Source of the DNA: CAYRHN01 sp964424115
GTDB taxonomy: Bacteria; Chloroflexota; Anaerolineae; Anaerolineales; Anaerolineaceae
Assembly (NCBI GenBank): GCA_964424115.1
Contig: CAYRHN010000029.1
Coordinates: 1-24,124, forward strand
Direction: 5' to 3'
Length of the DNA stretch: 24,124 nucleotides
Shown here: one piece after another, positions 15,827 through 23,500 of the stretch
Position numbering within the stretch: position 1 is the first letter of the stretch
Layout of the letters: each line of letters starts with the position of its first letter
Notes under the pieces: generated by a model
Seen by the model: only the letters and a program-made list of their open reading frames with translations
Databases searched by the model: none
Told to the model about the DNA's origin: nothing
Made by a program: the position numbers and the translations under genes

Positions 15827-17028
15827 TGGAACTCCGTACTCCCAACCGGCGTGTTCAGATCATTGTTCTGGCATTGCTCTTGTTGGTGGCTTGGAATTAC
15901 TGGCTGCCCTTGGTGCAGGATTTCCTCGACCTGCAAACCAAGCCCAATGCCCCGGCGAACATTGATTTCTACGCCTATTACACAGCGGGATCGCGCTTCC
16001 AAGACGGGCACAACCCCTATTATTGGAGCCAGCCGGGTGCCGCGCAGGTGGTCTTTTCCGAGTATCTATATCCCCCCACCATGCTCCCAATTTTTGGAGC
16101 GATGGCCCGTCTGGATTATGAGACCGCCCGGAAGGTTTGGTTTTTAATTTATTTTTTGCTCTTTACCGCAGCGTTGGCGGTGACCGCTCGCCTATTGCGT
16201 CGCGAGGAGCGTTGGGTTTTTGGCGCCTTGGCCGGGTTGCTGACCATGCTTTCTTTTCCTCTGCTGTTCCATATCCGCAATGGGCAGGCGGATATGATCG
16301 TGATCAGCGGGATGATCTTTTCTGTGGCAGCTTACATGAGGGGATGGAAGCTGCTCGCGGCCTTCTTACTGGCCTTCGGGTCGCTGCTTAAGGTCAGCCC
16401 GGCTTTGTTGTTGATCTTCTTTGTCCTCTTCCTGCGCGATTGGCGTTTCCTGCTCTATTTCTGTCTCTCGGCCCTGGGAATGGTGGCGGTTTCGTTGTTC
16501 TTTGTGCCTTTCGATTGGTACGTGGATTATGCGGTGAATGTGCTGCCGCATGTCAGCCAGGGTATGGATTATTGGTTCCTCCAGTCGGTGACCAAGCTCT
16601 TCGCTGCCAATGAGAGCTTGGCTCGGATCGTATCAATGGTTGGAGTTTTGATATTTGGAGGTTTTGCCTGGGAAATAGGACGGCGAGTTGGCGCATCTGG
16701 CAGGATTTTGCGTGCGCCATTGTCAGCCGACGAATTCCTACCTCCGGCCTTGTTGTGCATGAACCTGTTGGCGGCGCTGGCCTTCGGTGGGCGTACCTGG
16801 CCCATGACCTATGTGTGGATGATCCTGCCATGTGCGGTGATCCTCACCTGGCTGCTGCGCGGAGGAGGAAGCTGGCGTCTGGCTGCCGGGCTGGGATTGG
16901 GCGTTTTTTTGCTTTCCAGCAAGGTCTACGGCTTCCCGGGATTGGATTCCCTGAACCTGATTGGCGCGCTGTGGATGCTTTTATGGTTGGGGTGGATGGT
17001 CTGGCACAAGGCTAAACCGACCGCCTGA
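15826..17028 (+). CDS. GT87-family (DUF2029) membrane glycosyltransferase
   Basis: A 400-residue polytopic membrane protein with about ten hydrophobic segments, matching the GT87/DUF2029 family of polyprenyl-phosphate-sugar-dependent GT-C glycosyltransferases. The first membrane helix (IIVLALLLLVAWNYW) leads into an external loop with D47 (NIDFYAYYTAGSRF), the position of the catalytic acid in such enzymes. The segments LYPPTMLPIFGAMARL and HIRNGQADMIV, and the later LLKVSPALLLI, are family signatures. It would transfer a sugar (mannose in characterised members) to a cell-envelope glycan at the outer face of the membrane; the true sugar and acceptor are unknown. It has its own promoter 54 bases after the complex operon, and it converges on the GyrI-like gene with six bases between the stops. 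Confidence 0.8.
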   Translation: MELRTPNRRVQIIVLALLLLVAWNYWLPLVQDFLDLQTKPNAPANIDFYAYYTAGSRFQDGHNPYYWSQPGAAQVVFSEYLYPPTMLPIFGAMARLDYETARKVWFLIYFLLFTAALAVTARLLRREERWVFGALAGLLTMLSFPLLFHIRNGQADMIVISGMIFSVAAYMRGWKLLAAFLLAFGSLLKVSPALLLIFFVLFLRDWRFLLYFCLSALGMVAVSLFFVPFDWYVDYAVNVLPHVSQGMDYWFLQSVTKLFAANESLARIVSMVGVLIFGGFAWEIGRRVGASGRILRAPLSADEFLPPALLCMNLLAALAFGGRTWPMTYVWMILPCAVILTWLLRGGGSWRLAAGLGLGVFLLSSKVYGFPGLDSLNLIGALWMLLWLGWMVWHKAKPTA

Positions 17029-17034
17029 TCCTTG

Positions 17035-17502
17035 TTAATTCTGAACTGCGAGGGGCATGACAATGCGGGTCTTTAATTCCTGTGGGGGAACTTCATCCGG
17101 CGCATTGTAATAGAATTCATAGACCGTGCCGGTGGTTTGCTTGCCATTGGCCTCGATGCGTTGCGCCATGGCGTTGTAGGCGTTATCCATTTTTTCGTAG
17201 GGGCCGATATTTATACAGGACATGACCGGCCCACCGGGGATCTCCCCCGGTTGGATCTCGCTCTCGCCGGGCAATTCCTTGTTGACCGGAAATCCAATCT
17301 CCACATCCAGATCCTGGGCGTCCATATTGTAATAAGCTACAAAGGGGGCGCCAGCAGGTTCCTCGCCAAGGGCATCAATGTGGTTGGCAATACTACCAAA
17401 CCATAATCCGAGCAGCTCTGGCAGTTTCTCCACCGAAGTGTGCATGCGTACAGAAAGGACCGGTTGGGATGGTTGGTTTTGAAATTGGCAGGTGTAAGAC
17501 AT
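17035..17502 (-). CDS. GyrI-like small-molecule-binding domain protein
   Basis: A 155-residue single-domain protein of the GyrI-like family (the effector-binding fold found in BmrR and Rob, and alone in SbmC/GyrI). Signatures are the N-terminal VLSVRMHTSVEKLPELLG, the central DLDVEIGFPV, PGGPVMSCINIGPYEKM with the ligand-pocket region, and VYEFYYNAPDEVPPQELKT near the end. There is no DNA-binding domain, so it probably binds or sequesters a small, often cationic, molecule; some stand-alone homologues hydrolyse or bind toxins. The ATG at 17502 is chosen over an upstream in-frame start at 17535 because AGGAG lies 5 bases before it and because the promoter would begin transcription near 17527. 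It is strongly and probably switchably expressed. Confidence 0.82.
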   Translation of the reverse strand: MSYTCQFQNQPSQPVLSVRMHTSVEKLPELLGLWFGSIANHIDALGEEPAGAPFVAYYNMDAQDLDVEIGFPVNKELPGESEIQPGEIPGGPVMSCINIGPYEKMDNAYNAMAQRIEANGKQTTGTVYEFYYNAPDEVPPQELKTRIVMPLAVQN

Positions 17503-17531
17503 AACGGCTCCTGATACAAATACTTCTGGAA

Positions 17532-17562
17532 ACATTATAGAATATATATTCTATAATGTCAA
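17532..17562 (-). promoter_or_regulatory. Consensus sigma70 promoter with a 28-bp perfect palindromic operator
   Basis: On the minus strand, TTGACA (17562-17557) and TATAAT (17539-17534) are separated by exactly 17 bases: both hexamers and spacing match the consensus without error. The region 17532-17559 is a perfect palindrome of half-site ACATTATAGAATAT, covering the -10, all of the spacer and half of the -35. A dimeric repressor bound there would exclude RNA polymerase. No matching regulator gene lies beside it. Confidence 0.85.
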
Positions 17563-17630
17563 GTATGATTTTTATATGATTGCGCTACCCCTGTTGGATA
17601 ATAGAGAATCAACATTGCTAACCAAATCTA

Positions 17631-17646
17631 TGCTAAACTAGCCCAA
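17631..17646 (+). promoter_or_regulatory. Extended -10 promoter giving a probable leaderless mRNA
   Basis: TGC-TAAACT (17631-17639) is followed by six bases and then the ATG at 17646. The 11 bases TGCTAAACTAG differ at one position from TGCTATACTAG at 15811, and the distance to the ATG is identical. There is no Shine-Dalgarno sequence. Confidence 0.5.
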
Positions 17647-18878
17647 TGAGAGTCCTAAGACTATCCAAGTCCACTGCCCGGCGCTATATCATGGGAAAAC
17701 AAGGATTATGGCCTGGTCGACGTTGGGAAGGCTTGGATGGCACTGATCAGGCTTTATCTGAGATTCAGGCCTTACAAATGGATCCTCTCAATATCGTTGC
17801 CCGTAGTCATGATTTAGCGCTTTTTGGGCGTGTTTTGAATTATCAACCCCTATTCCTGGATCAAAAGATTTACCAGGAGCGCCGGTTTTTTGATTACGGT
17901 GGGGGGTTATTTATTTATCCAATGTCTGAACTGCCGTACTGGCGGCTGCATATGCAGCGTACCGGTCAGCATGGCCGGGTGGCTGAGGTGGTGAAAGCGT
18001 ATCCTGAGGTGGTTGCGCAGGTACTTCAAGCTGTACGCGAACGCGGCCCGCTCGGAAACAGAGATTTTAATACATTTGAACGAGCGGTGCAGGGCAATTA
18101 TCGTGGTACCAAACAGTCCGCTATTGCCCTTTATTATCTATGGTTGAAAGGCGAATTGATGATACACCACCGCGTGCGTTTTGAGCGTGTTTATGACTTA
18201 CGCGAACGGGTGGTTCCGGCTAATTATGACTATGCTGCTCAAGTGGATGAGACAGAAGCGTTTTTTGCCCGTAAGGCGGTTGAATTCCTGGGCTTGATTA
18301 GCGAACGAGGTTGGATTGCCACGCTGGCTGATTATATTCAGCGCCGGGTTGAAAAAGAGGAAGGCCACACTTGGCTGGATCGCTTGGTTAGGCAAGGAGA
18401 GTTACTGCAGGTAGAGGTAGAAACAGCAAAAACAGCCTTGTATATGCCTGCCGGCGACTTGCCATGGGTGGAATTGTTGCAGCGCGGTGAAATTCCACCA
18501 GCCTGGCAGCCTCTTGGACCTACTACATTGGATGAGGTAACCATCCTTGCCCCATTGGAGATTGTCAGTGCGCGTGGTCGATCGGCCTGGTTGTTTGATT
18601 TTGAATACATTTGGGAGGTGTACAAGCCGGCCAACCTTCGCCGCTGGGGGTATTACACGGTGCCGGTTTTGTATGGAGACAAGCTGGTTGCCCGTCTCGA
18701 TCCGAAGTTAGATCGTAAAACAGGCGTCCTGCAAATCCTCGGCTATTGGCTTGAAGATGCTCAATTAAAGAATGATAAAGCTTATCACCTTGCTTTGGAG
18801 CGTGGATTGCAGCGCTTAGGGCAGATGGTTGGGGCAAAGCAAATTGATCTTGCAGAAGGGATGAAAATATTAATATGA
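17646..18878 (+). CDS. YcaQ/AlkX-type DNA glycosylase (HTH_42 winged-helix protein)
   Basis: A 410-residue protein of the HTH_42/DUF1006 family, whose characterised members (AlkZ, YcaQ/AlkX) unhook interstrand DNA crosslinks or excise bulky alkylated bases. The catalytic element reads Q44-M45-D46 in IQALQMDPLNIVARSHDLAL; this is the QxD form seen in YcaQ and not the QxQ of AlkZ. Other family segments are RRFFDYGGGLFIYPMSELPY, a winged-helix region around FNTFERAVQGNYRGTKQS, and a C-terminal beta barrel with ILAPLEIVSARGRSAWLFDF, YGDKLVARLDPKLDRKTG and related strands. It is predicted to act in the cytoplasm in DNA repair. The gene seems leaderless. Its stop overlaps the ATG of the next gene (ATGA), so the two are co-translated. 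Confidence 0.83.
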   Translation: MRVLRLSKSTARRYIMGKQGLWPGRRWEGLDGTDQALSEIQALQMDPLNIVARSHDLALFGRVLNYQPLFLDQKIYQERRFFDYGGGLFIYPMSELPYWRLHMQRTGQHGRVAEVVKAYPEVVAQVLQAVRERGPLGNRDFNTFERAVQGNYRGTKQSAIALYYLWLKGELMIHHRVRFERVYDLRERVVPANYDYAAQVDETEAFFARKAVEFLGLISERGWIATLADYIQRRVEKEEGHTWLDRLVRQGELLQVEVETAKTALYMPAGDLPWVELLQRGEIPPAWQPLGPTTLDEVTILAPLEIVSARGRSAWLFDFEYIWEVYKPANLRRWGYYTVPVLYGDKLVARLDPKLDRKTGVLQILGYWLEDAQLKNDKAYHLALERGLQRLGQMVGAKQIDLAEGMKILI

Positions 18879-19582
18879 CCACCACCGTTGCATGCCTTGG
18901 CGACAGCATCACCCACGGATTCGTAAGCGCCAATTATGTACTCATGCTGGAAGAGCGCTTTGCCGATCGAGATTTTGATTGGATTAATGCCGGGGTTGAT
19001 AACGACACCACCGTCAATATGCTGCGCCGGGTAGATGAGCTGGTGCCGGCCCAGCCGGATGTGGTTTTCATTTTGGGCGGGACCAACGATGCCATTTCCG
19101 CGCTGTCGCTGCCCAGCTTCCGCTTCATGCAGGTGGTCAAGCTGCTGCCCACCCGCCCGACTCAGGAAAATGCCATCCGCAATCTGCGCGAGATAATCCG
19201 TATTCTCAAATTGGGAACCCAAGCAAAGATCGCTTTGCTGTCCATTCCCCCGCTTGGCGAGGCGCTCGATTCGCGTCCGATGCAATGGGTGCGCAGCTAC
19301 AATGAACGGTTGCGCGTCCTGGCAGAGCGGGAAGAGGTGGGGTATTTGCCTACCTTTGAACGGATGGAGGCGGTTTTGCGAACCGAACCGGCCGAGGGGC
19401 ATGTCTTCCGCGGCTCCCTTTGGATGTCGGCTGAGTTTGTTCTTCTGGGGGAGGACTTTGATGCGTATTCCAGGCGGAAGGGGTTCCGCCTGCTGATCGA
19501 CGGTGTCCATCTCAACCGGCAGGCGGCAGCCATCGTGGCAGAAGAGGCAGAAAAGTTCCTGCGCTTAACAATGGAAAATTAA
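18875..19582 (+). CDS. SGNH/GDSL-family hydrolase
   Basis: A 235-residue SGNH hydrolase. Block I is CLGDSITHG with nucleophile Ser11, block II is WINAGVDND, block III is ILGGTND with the oxyanion Asn, and block V is IDGVHLN with Asp209 and His212. All elements of the catalytic site are intact. The family includes esterases, lipases and carbohydrate deacetylases; the substrate cannot be read from sequence. No signal peptide is present, so it should be cytoplasmic. Its ATG overlaps the stop of the glycosylase gene, which is odd company for an esterase. Confidence 0.87.
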   Translation: MTTTVACLGDSITHGFVSANYVLMLEERFADRDFDWINAGVDNDTTVNMLRRVDELVPAQPDVVFILGGTNDAISALSLPSFRFMQVVKLLPTRPTQENAIRNLREIIRILKLGTQAKIALLSIPPLGEALDSRPMQWVRSYNERLRVLAEREEVGYLPTFERMEAVLRTEPAEGHVFRGSLWMSAEFVLLGEDFDAYSRRKGFRLLIDGVHLNRQAAAIVAEEAEKFLRLTMEN

Positions 19583-19643
19583 CAGGGGAAATGGTCGATT
19601 GATCCGCTCTCATCCCTCTGTTCCTGCTATCCTGACGAAGTGA

Positions 19644-19673
19644 TCCTCCTGATGCAGGTTTGGCAGAGGAGGA
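19644..19673. terminator. Stem-loop between convergent genes, possible terminator
   Basis: TCCTCCT (19644-19650) pairs perfectly with AGGAGGA (19667-19673) across 16 bases. It lies between the end of the hydrolase gene and the 3' end of the minus-strand secreted-protein gene, where a bidirectional terminator would be expected. No T-run follows on either strand, so the call is weak. Confidence 0.25.
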
Positions 19674-19707
19674 GTGGACTGTGCAAAATTGCCCGTGCAT
19701 GAGAACC

Positions 19708-19998
19708 TCAACGGGTGACCATCGGCAGGAAGAGATTGAAATGGAGAGCAAGCGGTTCCCAGTAGCCTGAGCCTAGCTCAATCGGGCTGTTGAAAGAATT
19801 GCCGACGATGGGTTGTCCAATTGTATCCTGGATCACGACCCCTTTTCCATCGCTGGAAATTCCTCCCCCGCATGCAACCACATCCCAGGAGATGCCGGGT
19901 CCATTGAAAGCTGCAACTGTGGTGGCGATCATTCCCAGGGCAAGAAGAAGGAGTAAGAGAGCTAAATTTGCTTTAATGGGCATTTTCCTGGTTTTCAT
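19708..19998 (-). CDS. Small secreted protein with TIGQP...GYW...FLPMV motif
   Basis: A 96-residue protein with a clear signal peptide: MKTRKMPIK, then a leucine-rich core ALLLLLLALGMIATTVAAF with likely cleavage near residue 30. The mature part reads GGGISSDGKG, VVIQDTIGQPIVG and ELGSGYWEP, a single copy of a beta-repeat common in secreted proteins of Anaerolineae, and ends with NLFLPMVTR, resembling the YLPLV-type C-terminal tail of that group. GAGG lies 7 bases before the ATG at 19998; an alternative ATG at 19983 also has a purine-rich site. It is probably exported; the function is unknown. It is the last gene of a minus-strand series that begins with the SARP regulator. Confidence 0.7.
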   Translation of the reverse strand: MKTRKMPIKANLALLLLLLALGMIATTVAAFNGPGISWDVVACGGGISSDGKGVVIQDTIGQPIVGNSFNSPIELGSGYWEPLALHFNLFLPMVTR

Positions 19999-20055
19999 CC
20001 TTTTACCTCGCGCGCCAGTAGCCCAGGCTAAAGGCGTTGGCGCAGTGCATCATGT

Positions 20056-20206
20056 TTAAGCTTCCGCCAAGTACACAGAAGCGTCTGGGGAAATGCTGCT
20101 TTGCGAGGTGCCGTCGTTGAACCAGTAGCTGGTGGTCCCATCTGCGTTTACAATGGCGAACTTGAAGTAGCCGTATAGAAGTGATATTGATGAAATTTCG
20201 TTTCAT
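20056..20206 (-). pseudogene. Remnant of a secreted surface-protein gene
   Basis: A strong ribosome site (GAGGAG, then AACC) precedes an ATG at 20206 that starts MKRNFINITSI, but that frame continues as an unconvincing basic sequence to 20003. In the +1 frame, 20202-20056 reads LYGYFKFAIVNADGTTSYW, then FNDGTSQSSISPDASVYLAE, then a stop. This resembles the FKFAIVN...YWSNDGTS region found near the start of secreted beta-rich proteins in this phylum. The frame lacks a start codon, since a TGA lies immediately upstream. The simplest reading is that the start and this fragment were once one gene, since damaged by deletion and frameshift. A real 67-residue protein in the ATG frame is less likely. 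Confidence 0.5.
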
Positions 20207-20253
20207 GGTTACTCCTCATTGAAGCATGCAAAATTGTCCCGAAAGCGAATCCT

Positions 20254-20487
20254 TCAGGAATTTATTCGTTGGTTTCCCGAATCTTGGTTCTCCGTCCCTG
20301 GATTAGGCTCTTGCCGCAGGCGGAAGGAAATGAAGTCGTTTAAGTCTCCCAGGGAGGTGAAATAGAACTTCCGCCCGGACTGGATGTGTTCTACCGAGCC
20401 GCGCCATTCTGAGATGGTCGGCTGGGAGGCTTCAGACCACAGACGGACAATGAACAAGTGTTGGGGACGGAACGGAGAATCGCTCAT
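20254..20487 (-). CDS. Small conserved hypothetical protein downstream of the SARP regulator
   Basis: A 77-residue protein: MSDSPFRPQHLFIVRLWSE, then TISEWRGSVEHIQSGRKFYF and TSLGDLNDFISFRL. I recognise the pattern FIVRLW...WRGSVEH..SGR..YF..L.DL..FI from small proteins of Chloroflexota that lie next to large multidomain regulators, but no function is known to me. The mix of aromatic and charged residues suggests a compact soluble domain; there is no signal peptide. The gene is 79 bases after the SARP stop, on the same strand, without an evident terminator, so co-expression is likely. No strong ribosome site is seen before the ATG. The last 20 residues are polar and probably disordered. Confidence 0.65.
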   Translation of the reverse strand: MSDSPFRPQHLFIVRLWSEASQPTISEWRGSVEHIQSGRKFYFTSLGDLNDFISFRLRQEPNPGTENQDSGNQRINS

Positions 20488-20566
20488 AGGACGCTTTCAT
20501 TATGCCCATCTGGCGTCCAAAAAGCGTCCAAGAAAGAGATTCGCAGAGGGGGATTTCCCTATTGGC

Positions 20567-23500
20567 TTACGGCCAAACCCTTTTTTCTTGCGCCTCGGCG
20601 ATTTGAAGATTGTAGGGGATCTGCGCGAAGGCCTTACGTGTCTCGTCATCCGAGATGATCTTCAAGAGCCTTTGCAACTCCTCATATGCCTTTGCCAACC
20701 ATAGGCTGGATAGTTCTTCTTGTCTTGCTGCTCTGAAGGCGCGCGCAGCCGTCCAGAGGAAACGGTGTAGATCGTTATCTGTGCCTTCGATTTTGGGGTA
20801 GAGGAGAAGAATTTCCCGGCTCATTTCCAGCGCCTGTGCCAGGTTGTCCATCTTAAGAGATAACTGGATGCGGTCATTCAGCACGCCAGTTAGCTCATAT
20901 GCCTGATCTAACTGGCGCATGATCTCTTCTGCGGACATCAAATAAGTTAGCGCTGCGTCTGGATGGTTGAGGCCGTCGCTGGCATCTCCCAGGGCCTGCA
21001 AGGCCAGGGCTTCCAAAAAGCGATTCTTGAGCTGGCGGCTGGACTCCAGTGCTTTTTGGGCATACTCATATTCTTCGCCGAATTTTTCCTGAAGCGAGCA
21101 GGCATAAGCCAGATTGATCAGGCCGGTGCTGACCCCATCCAGCTGGTTCATCCGCTGCAGGATCTCCAGCGCCTGCAGGTAATACTGGCGAGCCTGGTCA
21201 AAACGCCCAACGGAGGCTTCCAACAAACCGAGGCTTTCCAGGGTCTGCGCGTACGGCTTGATCCTTTGGATGGCAAAGAAAATCTGAGCTGCCTTATTCA
21301 GAGACTCTCTCGCCTGTTGGATGTTAAATAAATGTGAATTGGCAATGCCGATCAATCGTTTACCAGTTGCTTGCCAGCCCAGGTCGCCCACCCGCTCGGC
21401 CAGATCAACCAGTTGCCGCGCGTAAAGCAGGGTATGTGGCGGATCATGGCTGACCACCCCGGCATTGGCGGCAGAAAGTAAGGTGCGCATCAGTTGAGCA
21501 GGGGAGATGCTTTCATCGCGAAGTGCCAGGGCTTTTTGTAGCAGGTTGGTGATGTCTTTGGAATTGCGTTGCAGATGAGCAATATCTGCCAGGTAGCAAA
21601 TGCAGTACAACTGGTTGGAGCGGTTCCCTAGCTTTTCCCAGGCTGCCATAGCTTCCTGGAGGAGCGGGATAGCCTTTTCGTAGGTACTGTTGGCTACATT
21701 GAGTTGACCTTCTGTTTGGGTAACCAGGGTGTGCCAGTAGGGGCTATTCAGTTTATCCGCGCATATCCTGAGCTTTTCAAGCAGCAAGAACGCATGTGCA
21801 AGTTCGCGTTGGTCACGTTTGAACTCGATTTGCCGCTGGATTACCTCGAACTCCAGCGCCGGTTCCTCCAGGCTGACGGCCAGGTCTTGTAGCGCAAGCA
21901 GCACCCTCCACTCTTCTTTGGGCATACCTTTACGATGATAGATTTCCTGGCTCAGGAGAAGCAGGTCAAAGCGGTTGCGCGGAGTGCAGATATCAGGTAG
22001 TTTCTCCTCCAAATCCAACGCGCGTTGGATGGATGCCAGGGCTTCGCTGTTGGCAAACAGGCTGAATTGCCTCCGCGCGTTTTCAAGATAACAGGGAAGG
22101 GCTTGCGCGGGGTTGCCGCCCAGGTCAAAGTGGCGGGCCAGTTCACCGATCAACTCGAGCCGCCGTTGCGGGTAAAGCTCTTCCAACACCTCAGCAGCGC
22201 GCAGGTGGCGGCGTGCGCGTTTGGCAGGCGTGATCTCTCCGTAGAGGGTGGCCTGGAAAAGATGGTGGGAGAATAAATAGTCAAAGTGGCTACGTCCTTC
22301 GGTATCCCGCACAAGGCGGCTGTCCAGCAAGCTGCTTAAAGCCAGGTGGGCAGTTGCCTCATCCCAACCGCCCACTTCACGTACCACCTCTGCATCAAAG
22401 GCTGGGCCAAGGATGGCAGCCACCTCAGCAAAAGCGCGTGCGCCTTCCGAAAGGCGCTCCAGGCGGGAGAGGATAGCCGAGCGGATCCCGCCGGGTACAA
22501 TTTCCGGGCTGGATTGTACGGGTTGGCTCCAGGCGTCCAGCAATTGATCGATCCAGAGCGGGTTGCCTTCGCTTTCCGCAAAAAGGCGCATGCCCAGGTC
22601 GCTTTGCTCTGGCAACCATCCGGCAGGTAAATGAGCCAGCAGCTCATCCACCCCGGCCTGGCTGAGCCGTCCAAGCGCCAGATGGTCAGCCAGGGCCTCA
22701 TCTTGCAAAGCGCGCCGCAGCCGGCGGAGCGGGTGAGAACGCGGGGTTTCTTCGTCGCGATAGGTGCCGAGCAGCAAAATGGGCTTCCAGGCAGCGCGGC
22801 GGACCAGGAATTCCATCAGGGCAAGGGTGGTCTCTCCCGCCCAATGCAAGTCTTCGAGGATGAACAGCAGTGGGCGTGGTTCAGCCAGTGCTTCCAGGCA
22901 GGCAGCAACGGCATCGAACAGGCGGATGCGCTCGCGGTCAGGCTCCAGGGAAGGTAGGGCGGGCAATTTTATCTGCGTATTCAGCTGTGGCAGCAGCGAA
23001 GCCAGGGCTGCCATGCGGGTAGATGAAAGCTCCAGGCCCTCAAGTAACGGCAAAGCTGCTTCGAGTGCTTCCACCACGGGTTGGTAAGGACGAGTTTCAC
23101 CAGGGCTTACGCCGCCGTAGAGAATCCGCGCCCCCTGGGATTCTGCGTGAAGGGCAATTTCCCGCGCCATGCGGGACTTGCCGATCCCTGCTTCTCCGCC
23201 GATCAGCAGCAAGCCACCGTGTCCGCGCACAGCCCGTTGCCAGCGGGTTGTTGCGTTTTGCATTTCGCGTTCCCGCCCCACAAAAGGGAGCAGATTCGGG
23301 GAAACCGACGTAAAGAAGGGGGCTATTTCGCTTTCTAATTTCGCAAGTGGTTTGCTCGGAAGCCGGGCATTGCGCCGCACCAACTCTACCAATGCGCGGG
23401 TTTCAGGCATGGGCGCGACACCCATTTCATCGCGCAGGTTGTGCTCAAAAGCTTCGTATTCTTGCAGCGCGCCTGCCCGGTCGCCGGATTCATACCGCAG

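Noticed and set aside
17503..17535. Upstream start for the GyrI-like gene at 17535
   Set aside because: It lies within the -10 region of the consensus promoter, upstream of the predicted transcript start.
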